DNA from: Staphylotrichum longicolle
Taxonomy: Eukaryota > Ascomycota > Sordariomycetes > Sordariales > Chaetomiaceae
Direction of reading: 5' to 3'
Length of the DNA stretch: 64,000 nt
Assembly (NCBI GenBank): GCA_019096155.1
Contig: JAHCVI010000001.1
Span: 744,001-808,000 of the forward strand
Part shown: piece by piece, positions 10,701-23,700 of the stretch
How the letters are laid out: every line of letters begins with the position of its first letter
Numbering within the stretch: position 1 is the stretch's first letter
The notes under the pieces: model-generated
Seen by the model: only the letters and a program-made list of their open reading frames with translations
Told to the model about the DNA's origin: nothing
Databases searched by the model: none
Position numbers and translations under genes: made by a program

Positions 10701-13700
10701 TCATGATCACGGCCTAGGTTTAGTGAGGAGAAGAGTCTAGATGGGACTGGCGTTTTGTTTCTCGGAATGCCATGGGCTTCCTGTCTTGGGAAGGGAACAA
10801 AAGCTGTATGGTTTTATTATTGGCAGTTCAGGATGCAACAAAAAAATAGCTAAAAGCAAGCTTCGGTTGGTGTTGTTCTGCTACCGTGTAAGAGCCGCAT
10901 TAGGGATTCCCGGAGACTGGGTGATCTGCAGACAAGGGTTGAGGGACAGCATCCATTTGCTTGGAGGGGCTTCACACGACAGGATGACTGTCACATGCAT
11001 GGGAGACGCTGGACACAATGTCGTCACCTTGCAGGGCCTGCAGACTAAATGGGGAGCGATGTTTTGTGTGGACATTGAAACACGGCGTTGTTGCTGTCAA
11101 TCTGCGCGATGCGCTTTGTTGCATTCTTTTATGTGTTATTCGCATGCATTTCGCTGAGGTACGCTCGAGGTGCGTCGGTCTCATGATGATGAAGCTGAAA
11201 TTTAGGAGCCAGTCAATGAGAGCGCAATTGCAGACGGGCAAAGCTGGGTTGCAGCAATGGGAACAGCCACTCCAACAGAGTGAGTCAGACCAAGCAGGGC
11301 AATGATGCTCGAATTATAGGTGCAGAACATCAGAGCATCCTGCAGCATGCGGGTCGTCCGGGGTCGTCGGATATCCTTCTCTTTTTTCTTTTTCCGCAGT
11401 TACACACCAGGCAGCCTGGCAGCGTCAGCGTGTTTGCGAGGTGTGCCGTGCGCTGGCAAGGTGGCGAAGAACCCGGGGAGAGTTCTTGTGCAAAGAATGA
11501 CCCTCGCGGTCTCGCCCGCATCAGCTGATTCTGTGACGATTGGGTGCCCTTTTGACGTGGAAAGCGGTTCGGTGTTTAATTAAGCCAATCTTGAGAAGTG
11601 AGACGGGCCCGAGAGGACGTGAGAGCCAGAGGCATGTGGCTGCAAGTCCGATGAAAAAGCTCTAAATGGTCTTGAGACAGTCGAGTTGTCCTGTTGGAAA
11701 TCCGCTCTCAGCCATTGAATGCTTGCTTCTGCACAGAGACAGGTTTCTGGATCGGGCATAGTGTCTTGTGTCAACGATCAAATGGGATTTCTGCGATGGA
11801 TGACGCAGCCCGTCACGCAGACCATTTTTTAAGGCTCAACTTCTGAGAAGAAGAAAGGAAATCAACGAATGACAAGACAGGACTGTACGAATCGTAAGTG
11901 CAGAGTGTGCAGCGCCCGGATAAACGGGGACATATGCAGAGAAAGCTTCCATGAATCAAGGCGCCGAGCTTCTGTCGCACACTGTCAAAGCCCCCGGTGC
12001 CGACCAGCACAGTTACGAAGGAGTTACTTGGAAGTAATAATTAGGCCAAGAAACGGGGTGGTGCACCCGCGATCCAGACAGAGCCGACGCGATCCAGGTT
12101 CGTAACCCAGATTACCCGCAAAGAGGGCCATTTCCCCAGGTTACCTTCGGAGCCTTCTCGACATGCGACAGATCCAGTTGGGAGAGGGCCGGGTGGTGGC
12201 AAGGCAAACTCCGAATCACACACACAGTAAATTGCCCCGAAGGTTTTCCCCGCTAGAAGTGCGATGGGAGGATGGCGAGGCGAGCGAGGATGGCGTGGAT
12301 GGCCCGAGCAACACAGATGTGCAGATGCAGGAAACGCCATCTCCATGGTCAGTGTGGAGCAAAGAGGCTCCACGGAAGCCCCGTCGGGTCTTGCTCCCGG
12401 CTTGTCTAAACAGACTGTGCGTCTTCCCCCAGACGTTGAGAAGCGGTTAAAAGAAAACAACGAGAAGGAAAAAGGGAAACGGGCCAACGATACACGCAGT
12501 AGAGCCAAAGCCTCAAACCAGGAGGTAACACGTCAGAGGGAAAAGGAAAACGAAAAAAAAATCCAAGAATGCAAGACTGCTAAGAGAGGAAGACGGGAGA
12601 GAGCAACATAGTTAATGTCGAGGACGAATTCGGGTTCCGCCAAAAGGCGCCGATACCGACAGGAAGAGAAGAAAGCTGGCACGGTGCGCGTGGCACGGTC
12701 TGCCAGAAAGGAAGTCCCTAGGAGTGGCAGAATCTTTGTTGCGCCACTGGTTGGCAATGCCGTTTGGCCAGACTGGTTGGTTCTGAAACCGAATGAGAAA
12801 GGGAACAATAAGAAGGGGGAAAAGAGACAATGCGGTCTTGGCCAGGCTGGTGCGGCAAGGTCCCTGACGCGGCTGCACGAGGAAGGCATGGGAGATTCCA
12901 CGCCCCGGTTGTTTGTAACTGAGTGGGCGCGCAAACAAAACAGTCCGGATACTGCCATGCCATGCAAATGGCCTTAATGGAGAGGCGTCGGGCATTTGTC
13001 TTGCGGCTGCTAACGCCCCGCGAGTCTCATGGGTTTGCGCACTGTCGACCTTCCGGGTTGTGATTCTCAAGACTCGGGACCTTTGAGGTGTCAAGTGGGC
13101 CCACCAGACAGACAGGGAATGTGGGCGCAGATGTACATCCACACATGTACACGGAGGAGCACGCCTGCGCCAGGCTGCCTTTGAGTCGATCTGCGCGGCC
13201 CTTTGTTTGGTATAGTCACATTCCAACATACATGGGCATTGCGGATAAGCAAGACTGGAGGGCAGATGGCCACAGGACAAGTCTTCCGATCTCGAGAATG
13301 CGCCCAATGAAGACGTTGCTGACCGATCTGATCGGGGAACCAGGGCTGCCCGTTTGGGGATGTATTCTGTATTGTTAACCGATGGCCAATGCCTGAATTC
13401 GAGACTGCCAAAAATCTGAATACCTGCCTAGCAGATTGCATGCAAAGTTTAACATATGTATGCCACGATGAGGTTTTTCGTCATTCGTGACGGGATCCCA
13501 AACGCCTGCTCGCGGAATCTGGAAGGAGCCCGGTCAGTTGGTCAGAATCGCCCAGAGGTCCCCGGCCCGGGTGTTGTTGGTACTTCGGGACGTTTTGTGG
13601 CCATAGCGCCGAACCGACTTTTTTGGTGTGCCAAACCAGGCGGCGCTGCCCGCACACCCTTTCCCTCAGAAAGCAGCTCCCCAAAAATTTTCTGGCTCTG

Positions 13701-14162
13701 CTTTCTTTTCCCACCCACCCTTTCCACACCCACCTTGTCTCCAGGAGGAATCGTCTCTGATCCCTGTTTCACACATAATACCACCCGTATTCTCCTTCTC
13801 ACGGATCCCATCCTCGAGAACAGAGACATACATCTCCACTCTTCCGCTTTTTAATTGCGAAGACGTTGGGCCCGCACGAGATATTCAAGCACCACCACGC
13901 TCTTTCACCATAGAGTTTTTCGCTCTGTCGCCCAACCACCCGAATCGCTCGAGTGCGTTGCGACCCCTGACCGACCAGCACTTACTGGATCGTGAGGAAC
14001 GATTAGACAATCCTTCATTTCTGTCCGCGCCACACGCCGAATCTGAGATTCGCCGTTGACCAGGACCGACCCGATATTTTCGCTTCCCTCAAAGTCAACC
14101 CCGAGCACCCACCACCAAAAACAAAACCCACGACAGGGCTTTCGAGTCAACCAGCCTCATCT
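10701..14162. other. Long intergenic region before eIF4G
   Basis: About 3.4 kb without a protein I can support. The longest open frames (231 codons on the minus strand at 12612-13307; 155 codons at 12041-12508) have odd composition and no recognisable motif. The first few hundred bases should be the 3' UTR of the aquarius gene. From about 13600 the plus strand is pyrimidine-rich (CCCACCCACCCTTTCC near 13710), typical of a transcription start region, so a leader of up to ~500 nt for eIF4G is likely. A lncRNA or fast-evolving orphan cannot be excluded. Confidence 0.5.
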
Positions 14163-17100
14163 ATGACTTCCACTGCGAGTCAACCGAACCAAAACCCGGC
14201 GACCACCCCCGCAGCTCCCGCAGCTCCGTCGTATGCTTCCGCCGCCGGTGCGAACAAGAAGCCGACATCCACGCCGCTGATCGCGACAGGTTCCCAGCCG
14301 CCCGTGGTGGTTGGTTCCTCCGCCCAGAATGGCAAGCCCTCGAACGCCCCGCCGATGAACGGTAGGCCGAACATCACTCCTGCGGTTCCCGTTGCCGCCC
14401 CGCCTGTTGCGCGTGGCAGCGCCATCGTCAACGGCGGTCCTGAGCACGCCCGCAAGAGCTCTGTTACCATCAGCGCCAACGCCCCGGCTGGCCACATCGC
14501 AAACGGCGGCCCGGCAGGTGCTCACAAGAACATCCAGTTTGGCTTCAATGAGTCGCCAGCTATCGCCCACAGCACGCCCCAGATGGGCGGCGCTGCGCCC
14601 ATCCCCATTCCCGGGAGCGGCAACCCCAGGATCCAATCCCCAGCGCATTCGCCCTCTCCCATCCCGCAGATGCCCCAGCAGAGCGGTGGTGGCCAGCGCG
14701 CTCCGGCAATGCCCCAGGCTCCTCTGACCTTTGGCAGCTTCCCTGGCGATGGCGACGTGAGTCTTTTCCTCCCTTGCGCTCCATGCATCCTCTTTCGCCC
14801 TACCATTCCTCCCTTCACGTCTTACTAACCATGCTTTACTCCAGCGTCACATGAAGCAGCATAACCCGGCTGCGATGGGTCAGAGCCCTCATGTCAGGCG
14901 CGACTCGCAGGTTTCTACGCACGGCGAAGGCGTCGGTCATGGCGGTCCGACACACGGACGTGGCGGCTTCCAGGGCCAAGGGCGTGGCCGCGGCAACTTC
15001 AACCCCCAGTACAACAATAACAACATGGGATACCCCCCCAACCGGAACTTCTCGGGCCCCGGTGCCGGCCGAGGAGGTATGCCTCCCTACCACCAGGGCC
15101 GTGGCGGGATGCAGCAGTTCCCCAACTCTCCGCAACCCCATCGTGCGAGCCCGGCGACGACTCCGGCGATGCCTCACGTCACCCCCACCATGCAGCCTGC
15201 CGCTCTTGCTGCCGGCGGCGCTCAACCCTACTACCATCATGGCATGAACCCGGCCATTCCTCCTTACGCTCACCAAGTAAATCCCCTTTCCATTAACAAC
15301 GATTTTCCTACCTTCAAGTCTCAGAAGAAGAACAAGGCGGGGCGTCGGGACTCGGAGAAAGGACACCACCTGCGAGCTCCCAACGCCTTACACAAACAGA
15401 CAAGCACGGAACTGACCCAGCGGCCACGGCGCCAAAGCAAGCATTGGGACTCGGCGGCCGAGTGCTATCAGAATGTCAACGGCGGCACCCCATCGCCCGA
15501 GTATTCGGATTGCCCGCCTCCTCTTTCCCAATACTACTTTCAGCCCGGCCGCCCGGTTCCCATGTTTGCCCCTCAGTTCATGGGCCCCATTGACTTGTCA
15601 CCAGAGAGTGGTACTTTTGAGAAGCTGCTGACCGCAAATAAGATGCAGATGGCCACTCCCTATGGCATGCCGCCGCCGATCGATGGCTACCGCATGAACT
15701 ACCAATACCCGCCCCAGCAGATGAACCACTACATGCCTCAGCCCACACAGTTTGCCCCCCCTCACCCAGGGTTCGTCCCTTCGTATGCGCCGGGCCAGCC
15801 AGCGGCTCCGCCCATGTCCCGTAATGCTTCGCAGGTTTCGGACCGGCCGGCATCGAGCACCGGGCAGACTCAGGCCCCGGCCATCGCCCAGGGTACCCCT
15901 CAGCAACGGCCCGCCCAAGCCGCTCCCGCTATCGTGTCATCCCCCGCGTTCACCCGGCCGCCCAAGAAGAGCGCCGCGATTGTCATCAAGGACTCGGAAG
16001 GTAAAGTCGTCGACCTGAGTGCCGCTATGAAGACTCCCGCGTCCCCGGCCCCTTCGATCCAGCAATCCAAGACCCCCCCGGCGATTGTCTCGACTCCCAC
16101 ACCGCCTCCCAAGCCCTCGACGCCTTCCCACGGTCGGACCGACAGCGCTGCTACCGGCAAGACCGCCGAGCAGGTCCGGAATGAGTTCATGAACCTCGTG
16201 AGGAAGCAGGCAGATACCCCATCCGACTCAAAGGCCAAGGAAGAGGAGGAGGCCGCCAAGGCTGCTGAGGAGAAGGCCGCAGCTGAGAAGGCCGCCGCGG
16301 AGAAGGCCGCTGCCGAGAAGGCTGCCGAGGAGAAGGCCGCCGCCGAAAAGGCTGCTGCTGAGAAGGCCGCTGCCGAGAAGGCCGCCGCTGAGAAGGCTGC
16401 TGCTGAGGAGAAGGCCAAGGAGGAGGCACGCCTCGAGGCTGAGAAGAAGGCGGCAGAGGAGGCGAAGGCTGCTGAAGAGGCCAAGGCCGCTGAGGAGGCG
16501 AAGGCGAAGGAACAGGCCGAGGCTGCTGAAGCTAAGGCGAAGGCGGAAGCTGAAGCTGCTGCCGCCGCTGAGTCGGCCAAGAAGCCCGAACCCAAGGAGG
16601 AGAAGAAGTCCGCCGCCCCTGACGAGATGACGGATGAGGACATTGAGCGCATGATTCGCGAGATGGAGGAGGAGGACGCCCGCCGTGAGAAGGAGCAAGA
16701 GGAGATCTCCGCCAAGAAAAAGGCTCAAAAGGAGGAAGAGAAGAAGCGCGCCGAGGCCGCCAAGCTCAACTCCGCCGACAATGACAAGAAGCTCAGGGAG
16801 CAAGAAGCCGAGATGGAGAGGCTGGAGGAAGAGCGCGAGCGCCGCCGCAAGGAGAACGAAGCGAAGGGCGTCCAGTCGGAGTCTGTGGCCTCGCTCCTGG
16901 CCAAGGACAAGAAGGATCTGGCTGCATCGGCCGAGAAGCCCAGCGCCGTCGCTGATGCTGCCACGGGCGCGAAGGCCGGAGCCACCGACAAGGCTAAGAG
17001 CAAGCCTGCCGCTCTCAACCTGGCCCCTCTCAAAACCACACCGGTCGAGGCTCCCCAGCCGAGTGCCGCACTTCAGTCCCTTCGCTCCGCCCGGTTCTTG

Positions 17101-19170
17101 CCGGGTGTGGAGTTCAACATCTACCCTGCGGGCATTGCCTCGCCGAATCCTTCCCTGAATGCGGCAGTCCACAAGAAGGGCAAGATCTTCAAGTACGACG
17201 CCCAATTCCTTCTTCAGTTCCAGCAAGTCTTTACGGAGCAACCCTCGCTGGAGTTCCACCAACAGGTCAAGTCTCTGATCGGAGACTCCGATGGCTCGCG
17301 ATCGGCTTCGGCCCGTACCCCCGGCGCCGGCTCCGGCAGACAAGGCTCGCGCGCTGGTGCGTCCTCCGCCTTCCCACCTGGAGGTGCCTTTGGCCAGTTC
17401 GGATCTAAGCCGCTGCCTCCCGGAACCACCTCGGAGCAGCGCTTTGCCATGTCCCAGGGTAACCCGCCCAGGGCTGGCATGGGCGCGGCGGGCGCTTTCA
17501 GCCGTCCCGGTGCCTTCCCTGGCCAGATGAGCCGTGCTCCTTCGTCCGGCCCCGGCGGTCTTCCTTCTCCCAGGACGGGAAGCAGGCGCGGCGGCAGCAG
17601 GAAGGACTTCAGCAATGCCAAGGCCGAGGCGCAGGCTGCTAAGACCATGCCTCTCACCCAGGGCATGGAGCTCAAGCCCATCACTGTCTCCGCGACAGGC
17701 TGGAAGCCGACCAGCATCGGCAACAAGTCGTCCCAAGCACCCACCGCCCTTGTTGGTCAAGGCGGCCACCTCGACCCTGAGATGGTCCAGCGCAAGGTCA
17801 AGGCGGCTCTGAACAAGATGACCCCGGAGAACTTTGAGAGGATCTCGGAGCAGATTCTCCTGATTGCCGGGCAGTCCAAGAACGAGCAGGACGGCCGCAC
17901 CCTGCGCCAGGTCATTCAGCTCACGTTCGAGAAGGCCACTGATGAGGCTCACTGGGCATCCATGTATGCCAAGTTCGCCAAGCGTATGCTCGAGACTATG
18001 AGCCCCGAGATCCGCGACGAGAACATTCTTGACAAGTCGGGCAACGTTGTCAGCGGTGGTGCTCTGTTCCGCAAGTACCTTCTCAACAGGTGCCAGGAGG
18101 AGTTCGAGCGTGGCTGGAAGGTTGACCTGCCCCAGCCCAAGGAGGGTGAGGACAAGAAGGCGGGCGAGGCCGCTCTGCTGTCTGACGAGTACTACATTGC
18201 CGCGGCCGCCAAGCGTCGCGGCTTGGGTCTCGTGCAGTTCATCGGTGAGCTCTACAAGCTCAACATGCTCACGGAGCGCATCATGCACGAGTGTGTGCGC
18301 AAGCTGCTCGAGTTCAACGGCATCCCCGATGAGGCCGAGATTGAGTCGCTCACCAAGCTGCTCAAGACTATCGGTGGCAACCTTGACAGCACGGAGAAGG
18401 GCCGTGCCTTCATGGAGGCTTACTTCCAGCGCATTGATACCATCATCCATCTTGAGGGCCTGCCGAGCCGTCTCATGTTCATGCTCATGGATATCATTGA
18501 TCTGCGCAAAGCTGGCTGGGTCTCCAAGGAGGCGAACAAGGGCCCCAAGACTCTTGAGGAGGTGCGGGCTGAGGTATGTTCTAACACGCATCCGTCCCTT
18601 TCACTTTTGGTCAATGCTAACAAGTTGCAACCAGGCCGAAGCTGCTGCCGCACAGAAGGCGCTCGAGAGCGCTCGCAACAACCAGCGCGGTGCTCCAGGC
18701 GGCCGTCCGATGGGCGGTCGTGGCGAGTCGAGGAACTTCTCTTACAACAACGCCACTCCCAACCAGGTTGGCATTGACGATCTCAGGCGCCTCAAGGGCT
18801 CCTCTAGCCGTACCTCGAGCCAGAACCCGTCGTTCGGCCCGACGTCCATGTTCAACTCTCGGAGCAACAGCGGCCGCCGCATGGGTGGCCCCGGTGGTGC
18901 GTTTGGCCGCGCCGGTGATGACTCGGGCGCGTCCTCGCGCTCTGGGACACCGACCACTCGCGACCGCGACTCAGTCGCCCACACAAATGCATTTGGGTAT
19001 GTGTCCCTTTCAGTTCTCACTCAAGTCTTTGATAGTTGCTAACCCACTGACACAGACTTCTCGCTGATACTGGAGACCACCCGGGCTCTCCTCCGTCGAC
19101 CCACGCGTCACCAGCCCTGTCCAAGGCGACACTCGACACGGTGGCGGCTGGCACCGACAAGAAGGAGTAA
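14163..19170 (+). CDS. eIF4G: Translation initiation factor eIF4G
   Basis: Scaffold of the eIF4F cap-binding complex; it bridges eIF4E, eIF4A and poly(A)-binding protein to recruit ribosomes. Exons: 14163-14756, 14845-18573, 18635-18996, 19056-19170 (1599 aa). The first ~430 residues are Pro/Gln/Gly-rich and disordered, with RGG-like patches. A Lys/Glu/Ala helix-forming array covers residues ~670-780. The eIF4E-binding motif is KYDAQFLLQF (~residue 982, Y-x4-L-hydrophobic). The MIF4G domain runs from RKVKAALNKMTPENFERIS (~1180) through TDEAHWASMYAKFAKRM to about 1430. The tail has SYNNATPNQVGIDDLRRLKG and is Ser/Gly-rich. There is no MA3 domain, as usual for fungi. An 89-codon stretch at 15277-15543 begins with GTAAAT and ends after CAG; it is in frame but could be an intron. 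A 787-codon antisense frame across the MIF4G half is a codon-bias shadow. Confidence 0.95.
16261..16412 (+). repeat. 15-nt tandem repeat coding (E-K-A-A-A)n in eIF4G
   Basis: Roughly ten imperfect 15-base units of the type GAG AAG GCC GCN GCN encode a run of EKAAA pentads, flanked by further Lys/Glu/Ala-rich sequence up to ~16590. Codon third positions vary between units (GCC, GCT, GCA, GCG), so the protein repeat is conserved better than the DNA. Such sequence favours a long charged single helix or coiled coil between the disordered N-terminus and the eIF4E site. Confidence 0.85.
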
Positions 19171-20770
19171 AGAGCGGGTTTCCATTTTCCATCAGTACAC
19201 GGAGTCTTGCATTCATGAACTCATGCATAGACCGGGCGGGGTTTGTCACATTGCATTTGCGGCGGGGGTGCCTTTGACCAAAATTGCGTTTTCCCTCTCT
19301 CCTAAAAAGTTGGGCCGCCCCTCATGATACCTCCCCTTTATCTCGATAGACGTTACCCATCAAGAGAGACGGACGGCCAGCACAGGGAGATATTTGTTGC
19401 CATGGTTCTTTCGTTTTTTTTATTCCCCCAGGAGTTTTCGGGACGACGACGGGAAGGGGAATCGATCTGGCCTCTTCTTTGCTTCTTTTTGCACGCACAT
19501 CACACAGCTCTTATTTCCGTGTTGTATGTACACTTTCAAAAGTTTTATGCGCCGCTCGCTATCTTGCTGCTGCTGCGGTTCGCCACGCTGGGATGGTCGG
19601 TGGTGCTGGGGTTGGTGGTGGCTGAGATTGGGAAAGGAGGAGGGAAATACCTGCCTATCTCTTTAATGGATTTCATCACATGCGCATTCTGTGTGTCTCT
19701 CTTCTCGGGTCATGCGTGGTTTTTGGTGCCTCTTCCTCTCTCGCTCTCGCTCTCGGGTTTGCAAGCTTCTCTGGCTGTGCAGGGGTGAAAGGACGGTTGT
19801 TGACAACGGTCAACGCAAGACACAACCTCCCTAGCTCCCTTCGCTTTACTTACCCTACCCTACCTACCCTGCCCTATATACCTCCTTCCTTGGTGTTGTG
19901 GGTCGTTTGACAGACCGGGACCCCGGAGACTGTCAGATGGAAACCCCCCTCTCTCGCCATGGCAGGAACCAGCAGCTTGCAGCATCAGCATGGCGGTTAA
20001 GTTACGTCTTTGTAATCGTGTATTTTTCGTCCCCCCCCTTTAAATAACCACGGAGAGGGTGTTGTTTGATTTGATTTGATTCCCCATCTCTTTCTTGCGG
20101 GCAGTTTTGCTGTTTCCTTTTGTTCACGGGGAATTGGGCGAATGGGATTCCGGTCGACCATTGGCCGGTTGGGAGGTTTGGGGTGGCAAAGGCAAGGAGG
20201 AGGGATGATAAGGCAGGGGGTTCGTATGGCAAGCAAGAGATGGAGGTGGGCTCTCGGAGACTGGGATGATGTTGATGATGGTGATGGTGGATGGATGGAT
20301 GGGGGTTATGAGTGATGGAGAGGGATGAGGCATGGTTGGGATATGGGAGAGACAACAAGGGGCGGTGCTTTGAGAGGAGGGGGTATAGAATGGCTTTCCG
20401 AGTGTCTGCATAGTCGTTGCTTTCCATTCGCTTGTTGTTATTGGTATTGGTATTGGAGTTAGGGGTTCAAGAGCTCATATTCAGACTGATTCCTCTATTT
20501 GGACGAGTGGGATGCGCTATATTGTGTTCTGGACGCAGTGATTACCACGACTACGTTGCAAAACTCAGTCAGGGCTTGGAGCATGCTCAGCATTATGTTC
20601 CATTCGTTCAACGAGAGTAAGGTAGACACGTTGCTATATAGACGACAGAAAACCCGAGCCAAACGCCGCACTGCCCATGCCTTCCAACAAAGGGATAAAA
20701 CTAGACGAAAACAACAAAAGGGAGAGCGTCATATACTACGTCCCACCACCACCGTGTGATCGTATATACC
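19171..20770. other. Convergent 3' intergenic region, eIF4G / POL1
   Basis: 1.6 kb between the two convergent stop codons. It holds 3' UTRs and several simple-sequence patches: TTTGATTTGATTTGATT near 20068-20083 and GATG/GGATGGAT repeats at 20264-20305. Open frames here are short and low complexity. No gene supported. Confidence 0.5.
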
Positions 20771-23700
20771 CTAAGCAGCCACAAACCCCAGCTTCGAAAA
20801 CAGCGTGTCCATCGCCACCCACTGCCGGCCACACTTATCCAAGTACTTATCCACCACCCCCTTCACCGTCTCGAACCTCTTCCGATTCTGCTCCGCCAGC
20901 GCGAGCACCCTATCCTTCACCTCGCCCGCCGAGACCACACCCTCCCCATCTTTTCCTCCCCCACCACCAACCTGCCCCGCCTCCGCGAGCGCCTTGGCCT
21001 TGTCCACATCCCACAGACTCGCAAAATACACCAGCTGGTTGTACACATCCCGCTCGCCCATCTCGTAGCGCATCCGCCCCATGCAGTCCCGGGCGAGCCC
21101 CTTGGGGCCCAGGCACCGGCTGCCGTAGACGCTCATCTGGCGCGTGCGGTTGCCGCACCCAGCGTCGTCGCACACGAGCCAGCCCTCGTAGTACCGCGCC
21201 GTCTGGGCGCGCACGGCGGCCTCGACCTGGGCGACGACGGAGAGGGTGGGCAGGACGGCGGCGCACGACGGGCAGGCCACGCCCGCGGGCGTGACGCGGT
21301 CGGCGGCGGAGAGGAGGAGCCCTTCGAAGGGGGCCGCCGCCTTGCAGGCGCGGCAGCGCAGGGACAGGCGCGCGCACGACTGGAAGCGGATCGCGTCTGG
21401 GATTTGGGACTCGAGCGGGTGGATCTCGAGGTCCCGGTTGGACGCGGAGGCGGAGGAGGATTGGTTGTTGGCGTAGCGGCGCACGTCCAGGCCGAGGTTG
21501 TCGGCGAGCTGCGCGGTCGAGGTGCCGATGATGTTCGCGCAGAGGCGCTCGACGGGGGGGAAGATCTGCTTGCCGATGTACCACTCGACGTCTGGGGAGA
21601 GGCCGGAGTCGGCCTTGAGCACGTCCTGCGGGGTGTAGGCGCGCTTGGCGGCCGGCTCCGAGGTAGTCTTGCTGTCGCCCGTGATGATGTACGAGACGAC
21701 GTCGCCCTTGCGCATCGTCTTGCCGCGCGCGAGCTCGCGGAGGGCGACCTGGACCTGCGGCATGCTGTCCGCGTTGGGGTACTCCTTGGGCGCTTTGCCG
21801 AGCTGGGTGAGGATGATGTACTTTTGGGCCGGGATGGCCTGCTCGCGCATCTTGCCGGCAATCTCGCGCAGGTACTCGTGGATGCGCTGGACGGACAGTT
21901 CGGTTTCGTCGCCCGAGAGGATTTCGTCTAGGATGCGCTTCGAGATGTCTCTCGACAGGGGGCAGTACTCGCGGCGCTTCATGTCGAGACCCTTGACTTC
22001 CAGCTTTTCGATGTACTTGCCGTTGACCTCGACCAGGTTGACGGCCGCGTACTTTTTCTTGGCCTGGAGGAGAATGCGGCGGAAGATATTGTCAATGTCA
22101 ATCTCAAGCCGCTTGTACCGCTTGTTGACCTCCATCTTGAACTCGCGCCCGACCTTCAGCGCATCGGCCACATTGTCCACGTTCGCATTGATCATGACGG
22201 AATCAGTGTCACCGTAAATGACCTGCAGCGACATGCTCTCGGCCAGATCCTTGGTGCTGCGAAGAATCTCACGACCCTTGTAGGTCGTGAGCATAGCAAG
22301 AGGCCGGGCGTAGAAGCGAGACTTGGTGTATCCCAGACAGCCATACATGGAGTTGGCCGTCAGCTTCAATGCAAGCTGCTTGATGTCCCAAGTTGCAATC
22401 TGGTCGGGAGTGGCAGACTTGTCCTTCATGAGGCTCTTGACTTGCCGCCGGCGGTCAACCAGGCGTGAAATGAGCTCAGGGAGGATGGCGGGTTTTTGCT
22501 CCTCGGGAACGCGAGGCACGGCATCATCGTCATCGGACTATGTCTCCGTTAGCATGCAACAGTTTGGCCAGAAAAGACGAGGGGCAAACATACCACAAAC
22601 GACCGGTCCACAGTGGTGAAGCAGATGTTGAACTCCTGAATGATGGAGGGATAAAGCGAGTTGAAGTCCATGACGAGCACGAACTTGTCATAGAGGCCCT
22701 TCTCGGGCTCAAAAACGAGACCGCCCTTGTACTTGTCCTTCTTCTTGGTCTCACCTCCATCTTCGTCCTGGTTCTCGTCTTCGACGCGTCCACGCCCCCT
22801 GAAGGGCTGCTTGTCTGGGCAGATGTACTTGCGCTTGTGGAACTCGTGGAGCAAAATGTATTCGTTGCGCTCGGCACGAGTACCTGTCAAAGTCCTTGCC
22901 CACGAGTTGCCTGCCAGGTTGGTAAGGACCAGGGTCAGAGGAAGGATCTGAGTCCTGAGAGCCAGAGCGGAAACGAAGTAGGTGTCGGTCTCGGCGTGCG
23001 ACACGTAGTCCATCAAGCCGTCCTTGGAAGTGGCCCAAGTCTTGAGAGCGGCTTCATTGTCGACGTCACGCCGGTGAACTTCCCCGCCGAGGTAGAGACT
23101 GCACATTTCAGTCAGACTCCACGATTGGCACTTGAACATGACGGATTTGCCTGCATCGTTGGCAAGATCGCACAAGAGCCGGCCGGACATGATCTGCCGT
23201 TCTGCGAAGACGTTCCCGCCAACCTTGCCAATGGATGACGGCCATTGCGTGCGCCTCAGCCTGCCGAGGCGCGACCACTGGTGCGTCTTCTTTTCGTAGA
23301 GGCGGTTCAACAGAATGCTGTAGTCGACGCCTTCGAGCTGATGGCCGAGAATGACGTCCGGATCGACAAGATCGACCTGTGCGAGGAAGAAGGAGAGAAT
23401 ATCAGACTCCTGTTTCATGAGCTTGATCAGGCCCTTCCTCCGGTCTTTGGCCAATTTCTCAAAGCCGAGGGGAAATGCGGCAGCTTGTGGTCGGATGAGG
23501 GTGAAGGTGCGGCAGGGTAGCTGGTCGGCAGGGGTTGTGTCGCTGAGCGAGACATCCTCGTAAACTCTTGCGCTGATGGCCAGAATCTCCTGCTTGTTGT
23601 CTCTGGGATTGAACATGGTGCGCATGGCAAGGCTCATGAGAGTCAGCGGAGGGGTGTCGGGGGCTTCGCTCTCGTCCACGGTCGAAACCATGTTGGGATG

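Noticed and set aside
12612..13307. 231-codon minus-strand frame in the long intergenic region
   Set aside because: Composition is not protein-like, no motif, and no supporting exon structure around it.
16228..18591. 787-codon open frame antisense to eIF4G
   Set aside because: It mirrors the GC-rich third positions and the repeat array of eIF4G; its product is Leu/Gly/Arg low complexity with no family likeness, while the plus strand has a clear MIF4G domain.
20756..21931. 391-codon plus-strand frame opposite the end of POL1
   Set aside because: Shadow of the POL1 last exon, which has polymerase and zinc motifs; the antisense product has no motif.
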